Shown here piece by piece: positions 34,414-46,902 of a stretch of 64,000 bases of DNA. Source of the stretch: Hysterium pulicare CBS 123377 (taxonomy: Eukaryota; Ascomycota; Dothideomycetes; Hysteriales; Hysteriaceae); the NCBI GenBank assembly GCA_000467715.1, contig AJFK01000612.1:248001-312000 (forward strand), written 5' to 3'. A model generated the notes under the pieces. That model worked only from the letters and a program-made list of their open reading frames with translations, did not search any database and was not told where the DNA came from. The translations under genes and the position numbers were made by a program. Position 1 is the first letter of the stretch, and each line of letters starts with the position of its first letter.

Positions 34414-36313
34414 ATTTGTAAAACAATGTGAAGAGCAGTAATAAAAGATGAAAAAGAGATAAGATAAACTGCTGCTTTACAAGACGTAGAAGATGGATTT
34501 GAGGTTGATCTGACTGTTTGTTAATAGGGACGAAAGCTTTTTTGAAGTCTCGCCAAATGTTGAAGCGCCCAGGAGAAACGGACGACACATTCAGTTCTGG
34601 GTATGTTTGAGTTCGAAGGAACTTGTTTCAGGCCATATCGGCTCCTCCGAGTGGGCAGAGCATAGGAGGAAGTCGTCAGCAGAACCCCAGCTTCAGGTCT
34701 TGATACAGGAAGAGCTTCAACCCCTAGACGAAGGATCTTATTCTTAGCTATTCGAGTTCACGTTGATAAACAGATTTCTACGCCGTCAAGATAGTATCCG
34801 TACTAGCATATCGCTTAGGCTCGTAGCGAGGTTGGAAAAAGCGAGAAAGCTAATACAAAAACGACAAGAAAAATCAACAAACTCTATAAAGATTTATATA
34901 TAACAAACAATCTGATAGGATGCTCATGCAGGTGGCTTACATGGAGTGCTACCTCGCCGAAAAGAGCATTAGGAAATTGGGAACTGCTGTGCCGCACCGA
35001 CGAATAAGAGCTGACTCTGAGAGCGCCTTGCTGCAGACTTTGATACAAGTCCGCGAAGCGAAAGTTTCAGAAGTCAGAACCATGCATTTGTTAAGGATTT
35101 AGTAACGCTATGCACATGCCATTGACATGAGTTCAAGAAAGTTGAGAATGAGGGTAAGGAATGAATGGTCAACTTAGTCCGAAGAGATCACTTGTGACTA
35201 ACCACAATCACTCCCAAACGGTTCAAATGACATATAGTGCAGCAGCAGACTACTCAAGTCATCCTTCACGCTTGAGAGTCCTAAGGTAAAAGAGGAGAGT
35301 ATTGTAAAAGGAGACTAATTGAGGGGAAAGACCTACGTTGAGCCAATTCAAGAAGATATATTGTGTGCTACGAAGACCATTTCATCTGGAGAAAATCTCA
35401 GGCGCCCTTGTCCTAGAAATGAACAAAGACAGACTAATGGTGTGGGATGTGGGTTCCAAGGTTCCCAACCAAAACATGTTTAATGGTTGGGGCTAGTTGA
35501 TCGTTCTTTATCTGCATCGTCCACTGCCCCGGTTTGGTGCTCATGTAGGTAGCCGTTATCTGCGCAAACCGACGGCTGGTCACTCAAGGCTTGAAGTATC
35601 ATTCTAGGAATTTGACTGATTCAAAAGCGTTTATTGCGGTGCCTGGAATAGATGGACAGATATGTAAAGAGGTGAATGTCTAAGCCCCAAATTAGGATGG
35701 TGGGCAATGGCGGGTGATTCGCTCACGCGGGGTCCCGTCCACAGCCATTGTGACCTTGCCCTGCAGCACACCAGCACATCCTGTTGACGAATGCAAGACC
35801 TGGCTAGGAACATGGTCATCTCCAACTTCGCTCATCTCTATTCTCTCTCCTTCTTCCTTTCGCCTTCTACTGCTACCTTTCTTCAGCCTCGTTTGAGGTA
35901 GTCCGGAGAATTTGCGATTGGCGAGACGTTGTTTGAGCACAAACCACGGCTCTTGCGCCGGTCAAACAGGTCATCAACTGCCACCAGCGTCAGCACCGTC
36001 GAATCTTGAGCGCTATCTCCAATCTACGGGCCTGAGGACAGCTACCATCAAGGCGCAGCTGACTACCCTTATACTATACATCTTCGCAACCTGTTCTCGA
36101 GGTCTCTGGCTATCACCAGCTCTACGTGGTCATTCTGGAGCGGCTACGCACGACGTCTAAACAAAGGACCGATTTCGTCACCCGCTAGCGTTCTTGATAC
36201 CACCTCAACCTCCCCTCATCTAGATATCTGGCATAACGCCCGTTGCGGTTCTCGACAACCAATTTGAGGCGATTAAACCATTAAATACCGGAAGAGCCGT
36301 GGGAGGAAACAAT
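34414..36313. promoter_or_regulatory. Divergent upstream region of the dynamin pair and the TM-protein gene
   Basis: A 1.9-kb interval upstream of both the minus-strand dynamin (start 34413) and the plus-strand gene at 36314. An A-rich, G-poor stretch with a TATATATAA-like sequence lies near 34850-34910. The only open frames are short and unrecognisable. The distance is unusual for the dense blocks on the right but typical of this gene-sparse section. Confidence 0.4.
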
Positions 36314-37715
36314 ATGCAGAGTCCAAATGCAAACCAAACCAGTCCAACACGACAAGATGGCGGTCAAGAACATGTATCACAACCCGGTCAGACGATGAGT
36401 TCTTTACAAGCCGCATCACTCAGGCAGCGACAGAGATCAGAAGGTGAGATTGCTTTCATATTCAAACTTCACAGTTGCCTCATCAAGATCAAACTATACC
36501 TTTGAACCATCTACTTACACCATCTATTGGATAGAGTCCTGGATAGAAGTCGCATCTCGACCCTCATCTTCCTCTCTCTCATCCGCTGCTGACGAAATCA
36601 TCACAACTGGCCTCAGAGTTCAACACGATTCCAATACTCGCCGTCGCAGACGTTCTCGGGGAGTTGCTGGTGGGTTGCAGATGGGTATGGGATATAGAGC
36701 TTCAAGTGCGGGTGGTGGTAGTAGCCAGGAAGAATATGAAGAGAGCGAAAGCGAGTCTGATCGAGTAATGACGTCTTCCAATGAAGCTCTTCGGCCGTCT
36801 CCTCTTCAGCAGGAGCTGCATCGGCCGTGTCGAAACACATACTCAGCCGCATCTTCAGAGACCATGTCTGAACGAGAGGAAGATGACGACGATGACGAGA
36901 ATGCTACTGCGGTCAACTACCCTAGGACAACCGCTCGACACTTTACACCTCAACCCAACGCTTTCTCCCATCCGCCAACCTCCCAGGCTGTGAGGCCACA
37001 ACTTGCCGCATCTCATTCCTCACGCTCACGCTCACGGCCTTCTGCTCGACCGTTGTCTCAACGTCACTCTTATCCTGCTAATCAACACTCGCCATACAAT
37101 GCAATCTCGCCTCATCACCAGGCTGACCACGATGCTGCTCTTCGTGCTAGTTTGTCTACTCTCCTTTCAGCAGCAGCGGCGGTTCGAGGACTACCCAAAC
37201 CCAGCCAAGCACACGCAGGCCCATCAAACGCAACGTCTGCACGAGTTGATCCTTCCTCTTTACGTCTCGTTTCTGAAGCCGTTGCTTTGGGTGAAGAACC
37301 ATCCACTAGAACCAATCCGACCTCTACATCATCTTCCCCACGGACTGCTAGCACTAGCCCAGCAGCAGATAAGAATAAGCGAAAGGCCATCCCTCCTTCA
37401 ACTACACGAAGCAGCAGTAAGGATCGTCGAGCCGTAAAGAAAGCGCGTAGAACTGGCCCTCTCGTAGACGAGGTCAGCCCTACGTTACTTACTTGGGTGG
37501 TCAGCGCAGGCGTAGTAGTCCTTGTTAGTGCGCTTAGCTTTTCTGCAGGCTACGTTGTTGGTCGCGAGGCTGGTCATACGGAAGCAATGGGACAGCTAGG
37601 CAGCGTAGGCACAGAAGCTGGCCGGTGCGGTAAAGACGCAGCATCTGAGCTTGGCCGCGCCGGGATGGGCTTGAGGCGACTTCGTTTGTCAGCGGCCTCA
37701 GGCGTAAGAGTGTAG
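36314..37715 (+). CDS. Unknown disordered protein with one C-terminal transmembrane segment
   Basis: Two exons (36314-36443 and 36547-37715; 103-bp intron, AGAAG/GTGAGA donor, GGATAG acceptor) give 432 residues. The first about 350 are low-complexity: an Arg run (RRRRRSR), Ser-rich stretches, a DDDDDE cluster, and an HSSRSRSRPSARP basic region, then a KKARR nuclear-signal-like cluster. A single hydrophobic segment (VVSAGVVVLVSALSFSAGYVVG) lies about 50-70 residues from the end, followed by a Gly/Ala/Arg-rich tail. The arrangement fits a membrane-anchored protein with a long N-terminal cytosolic or nucleoplasmic part. I do not recognise the family. Confidence 0.65.
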
Positions 37716-38714
37716 AGGCTATTCTGCGCCGAATTTTCGTTGGCAAGCGAAAGTATATGAATGGTATGCGTTTACGAGCAGGGATATGATATTCTTAATT
37801 GAATCGACGCCGTGGTGGACTTTGGTAAATCATTCCAGGAAGGTTGCATTCTTGGATTGAGTCATTAAATTCTTTCGACTTCATTCTTTCTATCCGGATT
37901 TAAACATACCCACGGCGTTCTAATGCTTTCTGTCGACTGCATATACTCTCCTTTGTTATCAGTCATTGGGCGTATAGGCGTCGCTAGGTAAGGCATTCAT
38001 GTTAACTGTCAAGGAACGAGAAAGGCATGACTTGGTAGGGGTTGCTGCATTCGGCAGCGAGTATACTTCGAATATACCCTCAACTCAATCTAGAACTAGT
38101 TCCTGTCTTACAGATCCTCTCATGAGTGGCACTAAAGTAATGTAGACCGAGCTGAAATGATAGCAAGAAAACCTCAATTCGATCGGGTATAGAAAATCAT
38201 AATAAGTGTTACTTCTCTGCATAAGTTTAAGGTTTGTCCTCGGACCTTTTGCCAGGTGTATAAGAAAGGTGAACTTTCTGAAGGTAAATTTAGAAATGCA
38301 AGAGGTGTTTCCAAGTCAAACAACGCCAATCCATCCACCTCGGAAGCACGCTGACATATCCAACATGCATGCAGCAAACGACAATTCGATGACAATTCGA
38401 AAATGGATTATTCATACCGTATTGTCTGACGAACGTCGTTCCTTCCTATATAAACCCCCAGACGTGTTGCACCTGGGCATAATGAAGGCATCATCCCTCA
38501 TCCTAAACTTTCTTGTCCTCAAATTGCGCCATCGCACTTACGACATTGTTTCTTTGTGGTCCATCCTTTCGCGTATCCGCGGCCTAACATTATTTAATAT
38601 TCACAACCTCTGCTGCTTCAACGTCGTAGAATCATTGATTGTGATCTTTTAAGAGCTTGTAGCAGGATTCTTCTCTCTTGCTTATAAAAACTTTTGTCTC
38701 AGAAATTGACCACA
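37716..38714. promoter_or_regulatory. Upstream region of CYS3
   Basis: A 1-kb interval without genes. It holds TATATAAA at 38447-38454, about 260 bp before the CYS3 ATG, which is a plausible core promoter. A second TATAAAA at 38683-38689 is too close to the ATG to be useful. I looked for the ATGRYRYCAT site of the sulphur regulator CYS3/MetR and found only imperfect matches. Confidence 0.4.
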
Positions 38715-40024
38715 ATGACGCATACGGAACAACCAATCGAGACCCCACCACGAGCTCCCTCTCCCGTTCACCGTTTCGGCACATTAGCAGTGCACGCAGG
38801 CTCTCCACACGATCCAGTAACAGGAGCAGTCATAGAATCCGTAAGCACCTCTTCACAAACTCCCAATTGCCCTTCAAGACAGCTAATGACGTTCGTTTCT
38901 AGATTTCTCTCTCCACAACCTTCGCCCAAACCTCCGTTGGTAAACCTATAGGCGCATACGAATACAGCCGCTCCTCCAACCCCAATCGCGACAACTTCGA
39001 ACGCGCGGTCGCTTCCCTCGAACATGCCCGCTTCGCCCTCGCCTTTTCCTCTGGCTCCGCAACCACAGCTACCATCCTCCAATCCCTAGCCGCAGGATCC
39101 CACGTAGTCTCAGTGAGCGATGTCTACGGCGGCACACATCGCTACTTCACGAAAGTAGCCCTCGCGCACGGAGTCCAAGTGACATTTTCCCCCAGCATAG
39201 AAATCGACATCGCGGAACTGATCAGACCGAACGAAACGAAACTGATCTGGATAGAAACCCCCAGCAACCCCACTCTATCTCTCGTAGATATCCGCGCCGT
39301 CGCGAGCATCGCCCACCAACATGGCATCCTCGTCGTCGTAGACAACACCTTCCTCTCGCCCTACGTTCAGAACCCTCTCGACCACGGCGCCGACATCGTC
39401 GTCCACAGCGTCACCAAGTACATAAACGGCCACTCGGATGTGGTCATGGGCGCCGCGGCCTTCAACTCCGAAGAACTATACGAGAGACTCAGTTTCTTGC
39501 AGAACGCCATCGGTGCCGTTCCCTCGGCTTTCGACTGCTGGCTCGCGCATAGAGGGCTCAAGACTCTGCATCTGAGGGCTAGAGAAGCGACGATAAATGC
39601 GACAGAGGTAGCGAGAGCGCTTGAGTCTTCCCCGAATGTTATTAGCGTTAATTACCCGGGCTCAACATCACATCCTCACCGCGCCATAGCATTGAAACAG
39701 CATCGTGACGGCATGGGCGGTGGTATGCTTTCCTTCCGTATTCGCGGGGGTCATGAGGCCGCTGAAAGGTTCTGTCAAGCGACGAAGATATTTACCTTGG
39801 CGGAGAGTTTGGGAGGCGTGGAGAGTTTAGTTGAGGTACCCGGTGCGATGACGCATGCAGGAATACCCAGAGAACAGAGAGAAGCGGCGGGGGTATTTGA
39901 TGATCTGGTGAGGGTAAGCTGCGGGATTGAGGATGCGGTGGATTTGAGAGCGGATGTGTTGCAGGCATTGGAGAAGGCGGTTGTCGGGCCTAAGATATCG
40001 AATGGATCAAACGGGCATGTGTGA
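38715..40024 (+). CDS. CYS3: Cystathionine gamma-lyase
   Basis: Two exons (38715-38840 and 38903-40024; 62-bp intron in phase 0) give 415 residues, normal for the family. It is a PLP enzyme of the Cys/Met-metabolism family. It has the N-terminal FGTLAVHAGSPHDPVTGAV block, YSRSSNPNRDNFE, the SGSATTA phosphate-binding region, and SVTKYINGHSD with the PLP lysine K214. The C-terminal half has SLGGVESLVEVPGAMTHA. It splits cystathionine to cysteine, 2-oxobutyrate and ammonia, the last step of reverse transsulphuration. Cystathionine beta-lyases and gamma-synthases are relatives, but motif detail and length favour the gamma-lyase. The ATG chosen is the first in frame. Confidence 0.88.
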
Positions 40025-40578
40025 AAACAGGCTTGAGTGGGTGCTATCTTTACGAATAGCATGCTTAATATTACGACATATCTGGGATAAATAAGGGTAT
40101 AACGAGGCTAGGCGTTCATGGAACAATAGAATTAATAGGGATGGATACAATTATATAACTACCTACATTACTAAAGCGTTTCGATACCGAATTCATCTTC
40201 AGCAGGCGTTTTAAACGCCCTGCCTTTTCCATCTCCATTTCCACAACGCCTCGAAAATCCACTTGATATTTGAGACATTTCAATGTATGCCCAAATCTGT
40301 ATAACTCGACCCCGTCCTTCCGATGCGGCAGCGCTGGATCTCCGTACGTGTTCCCATGCCAAACGATGTCCAATGCCACCTGACTTTTTAAAACATGAAA
40401 TACTGGACGGCACCGGCATTCAACATGCGTAATTGCCCCGTTTCGCCGTGTCTGCGGCTTATGTGAGCCGGAAATGAAGAAGAAAGAGAATAATTCGTTT
40501 GGTAGGATAATACAGCTGTCTATTATATAAGAGTAGGGGTAAATGTTTTGGGAACGTTTTCAGGGATGGTTGTAATTT
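40025..40578. other. Convergent 3' region between CYS3 and NUS1
   Basis: Both genes end here. The first 130 bp are AT rich, as expected for poly(A) regions. A minus-strand frame at 40171-40419 (82 residues, ATG start) is open but has no recognisable similarity; it may be a small gene or part of the NUS1 3' UTR. Confidence 0.4.
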
Positions 40579-41765
40579 TTACCTCCCAAGTCTCATCTCT
40601 GCTTTATTGAAGTTATGCAGAGCACGAATGAAGACTTGGTAATTGACGCCATTATTATCGGGTACGTGACTGGAGTGAAGGCCGAGTAAGCAGAAGCTCT
40701 TACGACTAAATATAGCTGGGACGGCTGTGTGTAACAAGATACTTACAATATCTCGGTCAATCGCACCTGCCATGCGGGATATCCTTTCAATTGAACTGTA
40801 GGCGAGAATAAGATTAGTAAATCTGGCTCGCTGGAGACTGCCTCAGAGAGTTCGATATCGATCAGATTTGCGCTGATATTGTTGGGAGTCAAGGTGCCTT
40901 TCTGGGCCATCTGAGACAGGGTCTTGGTCAGGTCAACCATGGTATCCCTTCCATCACCGGCGCTTAACAGAAGTACTGTGATGTGTGGTACGATTGGTAA
41001 TCCGTCTTCTGAGTCGGGGCTACAGGAGCGCAGTGGTGTTTCTGGTGGGCTGAAGGAGGGAAGGTGGGGTGCGCGCAGTGAAACTGTTGGTTTGCGTTCG
41101 GGGCCGAAGTAGAACTCGAGCGTCTGAGAGATGCACTCGTGGGTTTCCGGTATGGAGTTTTTCAGGATGCCTAAGTGACGCATATTAGTATGCATGCGTT
41201 CTGTTGAAGCTCAATTGGAGAATGTACCTCGCTCTTCGTACACGCTAAGGAGAGGTATTCCTGCGCTGGCACACCATGCTGCTATTTCACAAACATCATT
41301 GAGGAGGCCTTCCAATCCAGCAGTTCCTCCGTCTTCCTCGCTCTCATTGAACTCAAGTATGACGCTAAGATGGTCAGGCATCTTCGCCAATCCTCTGACG
41401 TCTGCTTGGATATACTCAGGTGTACGGTGGTGATAGTACATCAGGGCCCAGAAGCGATGGACAACAGCATGCCATGCACGTCGAAAACGGAACCACACGG
41501 AGAACATAGCGTGGATAATAGTGTACACTAAGAGGTACAGTTGGTTTTTGAAGAAACTCTGGTTCTGGGGCTTTCGAGTACTACTCGGTCTGCTTGATCT
41601 GCGGGTTGCAGGAGCTGGTGATAGTACAGAATTCGATGCTGGTACTGGCGGAAGATAAGGTTTCATTATTTCTTCGCGGTCTTTGGCTGAAAGCGGCCTG
41701 CCGTCGGGCGTTGTGCCTTTACGAAAAGCAGCAGTCTCGCGGGGACCAACACCTGTTGATGCCAT
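40579..41765 (-). CDS. NUS1: Dehydrodolichyl diphosphate synthase complex subunit NUS1
   Basis: Three exons (41765-41228, 41170-40747, 40669-40579) give 350 residues. After a disordered basic N-terminus, a hydrophobic segment (about residues 75-95, LYLLVYTIIHAMFSVWF) anchors the protein in the ER. The rest has the cis-prenyltransferase fold without the catalytic Asp motif, including MPDHLSVILEF and CASAGIPLLSVYEERG. The C-terminus YQVFIRALHNFNKAEMRLGR carries the RxG motif essential in NgBR/Nus1 proteins. With Rer2 or Srt1 it makes the polyprenyl chain of dolichol for N-glycosylation and GPI anchors. It is head-to-head with SEC10. Confidence 0.92.
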
Positions 41766-42386
41766 TGTGATGGCTCTGAGAAGATTTGAAAAATAAGAAA
41801 ACTCAGGTTCGGCAATGGAGAACAGTTAGCTGTAGAGAATGATAAGTCAGACGTAGAATAGCGAATGGTGGGTGCGGGAGTGAAGCTGTTACAGTGGTTG
41901 TCAGTCTCGAGACAAAATCCTGTGGGCGTTGAGGCTGGTCTGAACCGTCACCCGGGCGTTTCCGCAAGGAAGTCGCAACCAAGCTTCCCTGCGCAGCCAT
42001 GGACAGATGCGATTGCGCGTTCATGTGCGCAATGGGAGTCGAAGGAGACGCCCTCCAGCCACCCGGAAGCTGTACAAGTCTTAGTTGTAGTGTGGTGTTG
42101 GGGTGCATGAATGTGATAATCGGCAGACCTACCTTCATGACAAACCTCCGGCGCGGGAGAGCCACAGTTGGGCAAGCCACACTAAACAAGCCACTCCTCA
42201 CTTCCCCAACCCTCTGCTACAACTTCCCCAAACACGACTATCTATCCTACAGCGACCCTCTGTAAACCTACGAAGTGCGCTTTATTGATCTTGCTTGGCC
42301 CTTTCGCCACACTTTCAGAACCCCGCGCCTCCGTTGATGCCAATACATGCTGAAGCGATTGCATGCTTCCACCTTGAGAAGGGAAC
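41766..42386. promoter_or_regulatory. Bidirectional promoter between NUS1 and SEC10
   Basis: A 621-bp head-to-head interval between two secretory-pathway genes. No TATA box is evident on either side. The shared promoter could co-express dolichol synthesis and exocytosis genes, but this is inference from position only. Confidence 0.4.
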
Positions 42387-45118
42387 ATGGCCGCTCAAGG
42401 CTCAGACTCGGCTTCTCTCCTATCATATAGCACTACTCGAGCAGCTTCTAGTAGAGGGCCGGTCTTCACCTTGGACACATTTTCCGTCAGTCGGTTTCCA
42501 ACCCTTGCGCCCGGGACAAAATGGCTGATGTTAAGCTTTTAGAATAAAGACTTTATTGTGAAAGATTTCATAGAATCCCTCTCTGACAGTGCTGTACCAG
42601 TCAGTCGTCGCTCTGGTCCTTCCAGCCACCAAGGTACTATATCCGTCCTCTTATCAGACAGCCCGCTGACATCCTTGATCAGCATTCGACCCCAAACCAC
42701 TAATACGAACTTTTGAACACGCCCTATCGCGGCTGGGTTCTCTATCCGAAGAGCTCGAGCAACATGAGAACGAACTCTCCGGGGCAGTGCGCCGCGCGGA
42801 AGCTCAGCATAATCAGAATGTGGAATCATTAGGACGAAAACTAGAACAGGCCATAGACAGGTTTCAGCGACTCGATAGTTCATTAAATGGGAGTGTCAGT
42901 GAGAATGGAGACCAGGACTCTGGTGGAAATGTTGCTGTACGGATTGGTGAACGGCTCGAAGAACTCGATCGGCAGCGACAGCGAGCGCAGGACGCCAAAT
43001 TCCTCATACAATGTTGGCTTGAAGTCAGCGAAAAGGGAGACTTATCAACCCTAGAAGATATGAGGAGGCTAGGTGGTGGCGAAGGCAAGGTTCGCTGTGC
43101 GCACATTGCCAGACAGTTATTAAAAATCAGTACACGGCTGGATCCCGAGGGTACTGCACATGTTAACGGCAATGGTCAAGGAGTTAATGGTGTCAGGAGA
43201 AAACCGACGAACGGCGCGAGCAGATACCCAACAAGAGAAATTATTGAGAGATTTCTGGAAGACCTGGAGAAGGACCTGTTAAAGCAATTCGACGACTTCT
43301 ACCGGCGACAGAACTTCGATGGTATGAGAGAATGTGCTGTTGCCCTACGAGACTTTAACGATGGCGCAAGTGTCATGGCTACATATGTCAATCAGCACTC
43401 GTTCTTCATAGACCGGAATCAGTTGATAACGGAAGAGCTAGCTGGAGACAACGAAACATGGGATCGACTGCAAGACCCGGACGCGGAACCTCCTGGTGTG
43501 GAGCCTAGTCTACAATCCCTGGTAGATGAAGTGCGAATCGTCGTGCAAGAAGAATCGAGCATTATCAAAAGAGCTTTCCCGTATTACGATGAAGTACTCG
43601 TACGGTTCTTGCAAAGAGTATTTCAACAGTACATCCAACAGCGATTAGAAATGGTGCTCGACAAGGCGAATGAGCTGTCTTCTTTGGCATTTCTCCGGTC
43701 ACTACAAGCGGCGAGGAGCTATATCGCGGCTCTAGTGGATGATTTAAAGTCTCATGGACTGACAGAACATCCCGAACCAGTAACATCCCAGATCGCAGCA
43801 ACTCTAGACCAGCAGTTGGAAGATCTATTCGTTCCTTATTTTGTTGGTTCTTCATACCTTGAGCGAGAGAAGAAAAATCTAGAAGAATTATACTCCTCTC
43901 TGCTTCTCAAATTCACAATCTACCACTCAAGGAGGAGAAAGATGCCGACCACATATTTTGCCTCGCTCGGCCAACGAGGAAAAGAGCTGATAGCCTCCGC
44001 AAGAGATGCATACATGGAGCGATTAGACTCAACCGAGCTCCCAGCTTCCCAGAAAGCTATGCTTATCAGAATTGCCGGCCTAAAAGACACCGATAGCGAC
44101 AAGAAAGACATCGAGGTGACCGAAGAAGACGGGCGACTCAGTATGCCAAACGCCAAACGAATGCTGAAATGGTTAGCAGAAGGTGTAGGCAGAGGGCTAG
44201 AACTGAGTCCATCAAACGAAACCCCCAAGGATGTGCAAGCACTATTAAAGCTGCTTCTAACAAATATGGGCGAAATATATCTCGAGACTGCCCTTGATGC
44301 GTAAGTTGAGACCTTCTCTCAGATATTGTAAAACTCGAATACGGATACTAACCATTAACAGTGCATCAGACTACGCAGCGACCCAAGAAACAATGACAAA
44401 GTCCCCGCCAGACCTGACCCATCTCCCTTCTCTCCGCTCCGCCGTCTCAATCCTGCACCTTCTCCAAACATCAAGCCAAACCGTTTTACTTCCCCTCGCA
44501 ACCCCAAATCTTACCATCCGCCGCGAAATAGAGAAAGAAACCACAAATACCCTCTCCACCCTCGAAGCCAAGATCTCCACCATCATAAACCGCACCCTGG
44601 ACGCCGCATTAGCCTGGGTAACTCGTTGTCTCGCCCTCCAAAAGAAATCAGACTTTCGCCCCAAAGACGACTCAGACGCCCTACTAGCCTCCCTAGCAAC
44701 AGAAACACCCGCCTGCGCCGCAGTAACCCAATTCCTAACCCGCGTCGCAACCCAAGCAACCGGCGCGCTAGACGGCCGCAACCTCTCCGTCTTCCTCTCC
44801 GAACTGGCGCGCGGCCTCCGCACCCTCGTGCTCGAGCACCTGCGCAAATTCAGCGTGAGCCTAGCGGGCGGTCTCGTCGTTTCCAAAGATATGACCAAGT
44901 ATGTAGATTTAGTTAGGAACTGGCCTACGGGCGAGGAGCTGGAAAGTGGGGCTATGGATGTGCTTGTCGAAGTTGCGAATCTGTTTGTTATTGGGCCTGA
45001 GGCGCTTAGAGAGAGGTTGAGGGGAGCGGGGAGTGAGGCGGGGGAGTTGAGAGCTTATGTGTTGAAGAGAGAGGATGTGGGGAGTGTGGGGGTTCAGGCG
45101 GCGCTGAGTGCGATTTAG
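42387..45118 (+). CDS. SEC10: Exocyst complex component Sec10
   Basis: Four exons (42387-42485, 42543-42633, 42683-44300, 44362-45118) give 854 residues, the usual fungal size. The N-terminal exons read FTLDTFS then NKDFIVKDFIESLSDSAVPVSRR, followed by FDPKPLIRTFEHALSRL and a coiled coil. Further conserved blocks are VNQHSFFIDRNQLITEE, IIKRAFPYYDEVLVRFLQRV and the C-terminal RNWPTGEELESGAMDVLVEVANLF. Sec10 is part of the octameric exocyst that tethers secretory vesicles to the plasma membrane at growing tips. The first exon's donor is GTCAGT. Start chosen because the exon chain keeps frame to this ATG. Confidence 0.92.
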
Positions 45119-45490
45119 GGGTGAGATGGGATTTTGGCAGAGTTTGGGAGGTCTGTGATGGTTTATTTCTTATAACATTTCGATACCAAATTTTCGCTAG
45201 TGTGGTGTTTATGGGGGTGTACTCGGCGTGGAACGATTGTTGTCTGCATACATTTAGCATTTGAAACGATAAGGATTCAGTAGCAGCTAAAACATTTCGA
45301 ATGGTTAGTTTTAGCCTTTTATTCTGAATATCTAGTGAGGGAGTCAGTCACCTACAGACTAAAACATCATCTCATCTCGAACCCAGACAATCACCAAAAA
45401 GAAACCACTTAAGGAGCCTCGCATTTTAAAATCCTCTCGTCACATCGTACAGTCATCAACATTTCTTTCCCTTCCCATTTTCCAGCAGGA
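45119..45490. other. Convergent 3' region of SEC10 and the hydrolase-like gene
   Basis: A 372-bp interval between two converging genes. It holds only 3' untranslated-type sequence, AT rich in the middle. I see nothing else. Confidence 0.5.
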
Positions 45491-46902
45491 CTAGACATCA
45501 TCAACCTCCCTCCATCCCTCACCTTCTTTCCCTATCAATTCATTACTCTCAACAGCACTCGCATCCACAAGCTTCCGCGCAGTCTCAACCCCAGCACTCG
45601 GAACCTTGACCTCAAATCTCTTCCCCTCTGCAGGCATCCTTCCATCGATAGGATAAGGAAATGGAAGCCAAGTAGGCAAAATACCCAATTGAAGCATAAC
45701 AGTAGCTTGGTCCCAAGCAATATGCTCATGATACAATCTATCGCCGCGGAGACACACAACACTAGTGAAAGGAATCGCAAGGGGTTTGTTCGTTGGCGGT
45801 ATCCCCGGTATCAGCCAATCGATGGTGGAGGTATGCGTGCATTTGAAGACAAACTCATCGATGACACGATCAATACCTATGGTTCTAGAAACCAGCTCGA
45901 GAGCTGTGTCTGGGGGGTTTGAGAAAATGAAGTGGTGGCGATAGAAGGATGTTAGGTTATCTCGACCTATACCGCCTCTATGTATCTCGCCATCAGTAGT
46001 CGCGTTCGTAGGCTACTACAAGTCAGAAAATAAGAGAGGAAATAGGGGCGCTCACGTCATGGTCGGGATGTGATTAACATAGGGCTCGGCAACCATAGTC
46101 GCCATAGTCTTCTCCACATCCCGCTCACCAAACTCGTACTTCGTATGCTCTTCCCAAATAGCCTCGAGATCGAAATAGGGGCCCTTCAGCAAAGGCTTCA
46201 AGAAAGCTAAACACCGCGTATGAGCAAGCGCCGTGGCGGATGGATGATAGTCTGGATCCGCGGGTAGGAACCAAGATGATTTTTCCTTGACGTCCGCGTA
46301 GAAGAATCTCTTGACTTCGCCCGTGAATTCGAAGCGGTCGTCTTTCTGGAATTCGCCGCTCACGTGAAGCAGCTGCGGTTCGGATAGGGAGTCGGGGTCT
46401 ATGGAACCGAATCTGCGGCCGCCGTAGGATACTATGGCTTCGATGCTGTCGGAGCCGCAGGTTGCTTCTTCTACGTAGAAGGGCGTTCTCAATAAATAAG
46501 CTATGGGAATGAATCAGCTGTTCAATTCTTCTTTTCTTGTTTTTTTTGTCACTCTTTGGGTAATAGGAATTTCAAGCATTTACATATCAACCCAAACCCA
46601 TTCTCGCTCTCACACTCGGGCAGCTTCTGCAATGCCTCCACGGCCTGTGCGAGTGGGAACTCGACCGGTTTCCCGGGCACTCTTATCTCAGCTACCGCGT
46701 ATCCTTCCTCGGCCCATTTCTGAAGCGGAGGCGGATCGAGCGTTCTGTCGCTCTTGGAACGAGGTGCGTAGTGATCAAGTACAAGTATCAAGCCTGGTCC
46801 GCGACCTCGGCGGGAGAGTGGGGGCTGGATCGTGATATCGGTTGATATCTCTATTGGTTTGGCGGAGGGGATGCGGAGAGCTTCAGTCTGCTCGGCGACC
46901 AT
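45491..46902 (-). CDS. Dienelactone-hydrolase-like / SnoaL-like (NTF2 fold) two-domain protein
   Basis: Three exons (46902-46584, 46500-46056, 45977-45491) give 416 residues. Residues about 30-220 resemble a dienelactone hydrolase: GPGLILVLDHYAPRS at the first strand, a helix with LQKWAEEGYAVAEI, and a later strand with DSIEAIVSYGG. At that position active enzymes carry the G-x-C-x-G nucleophile, and no cysteine is present here. Residues about 250-400 form an NTF2/SnoaL-like domain (GGIGRDNLTSFYRHHFIFSNPPD, DRVIDEFVFKCTHTSTIDWL, FTSVVCLRGDRLYHEHIAWDQATV). The two halves suggest a fungal carboxymethylenebutenolidase-like protein whose first domain may have lost catalysis. Substrate unknown. 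Confidence 0.72.
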
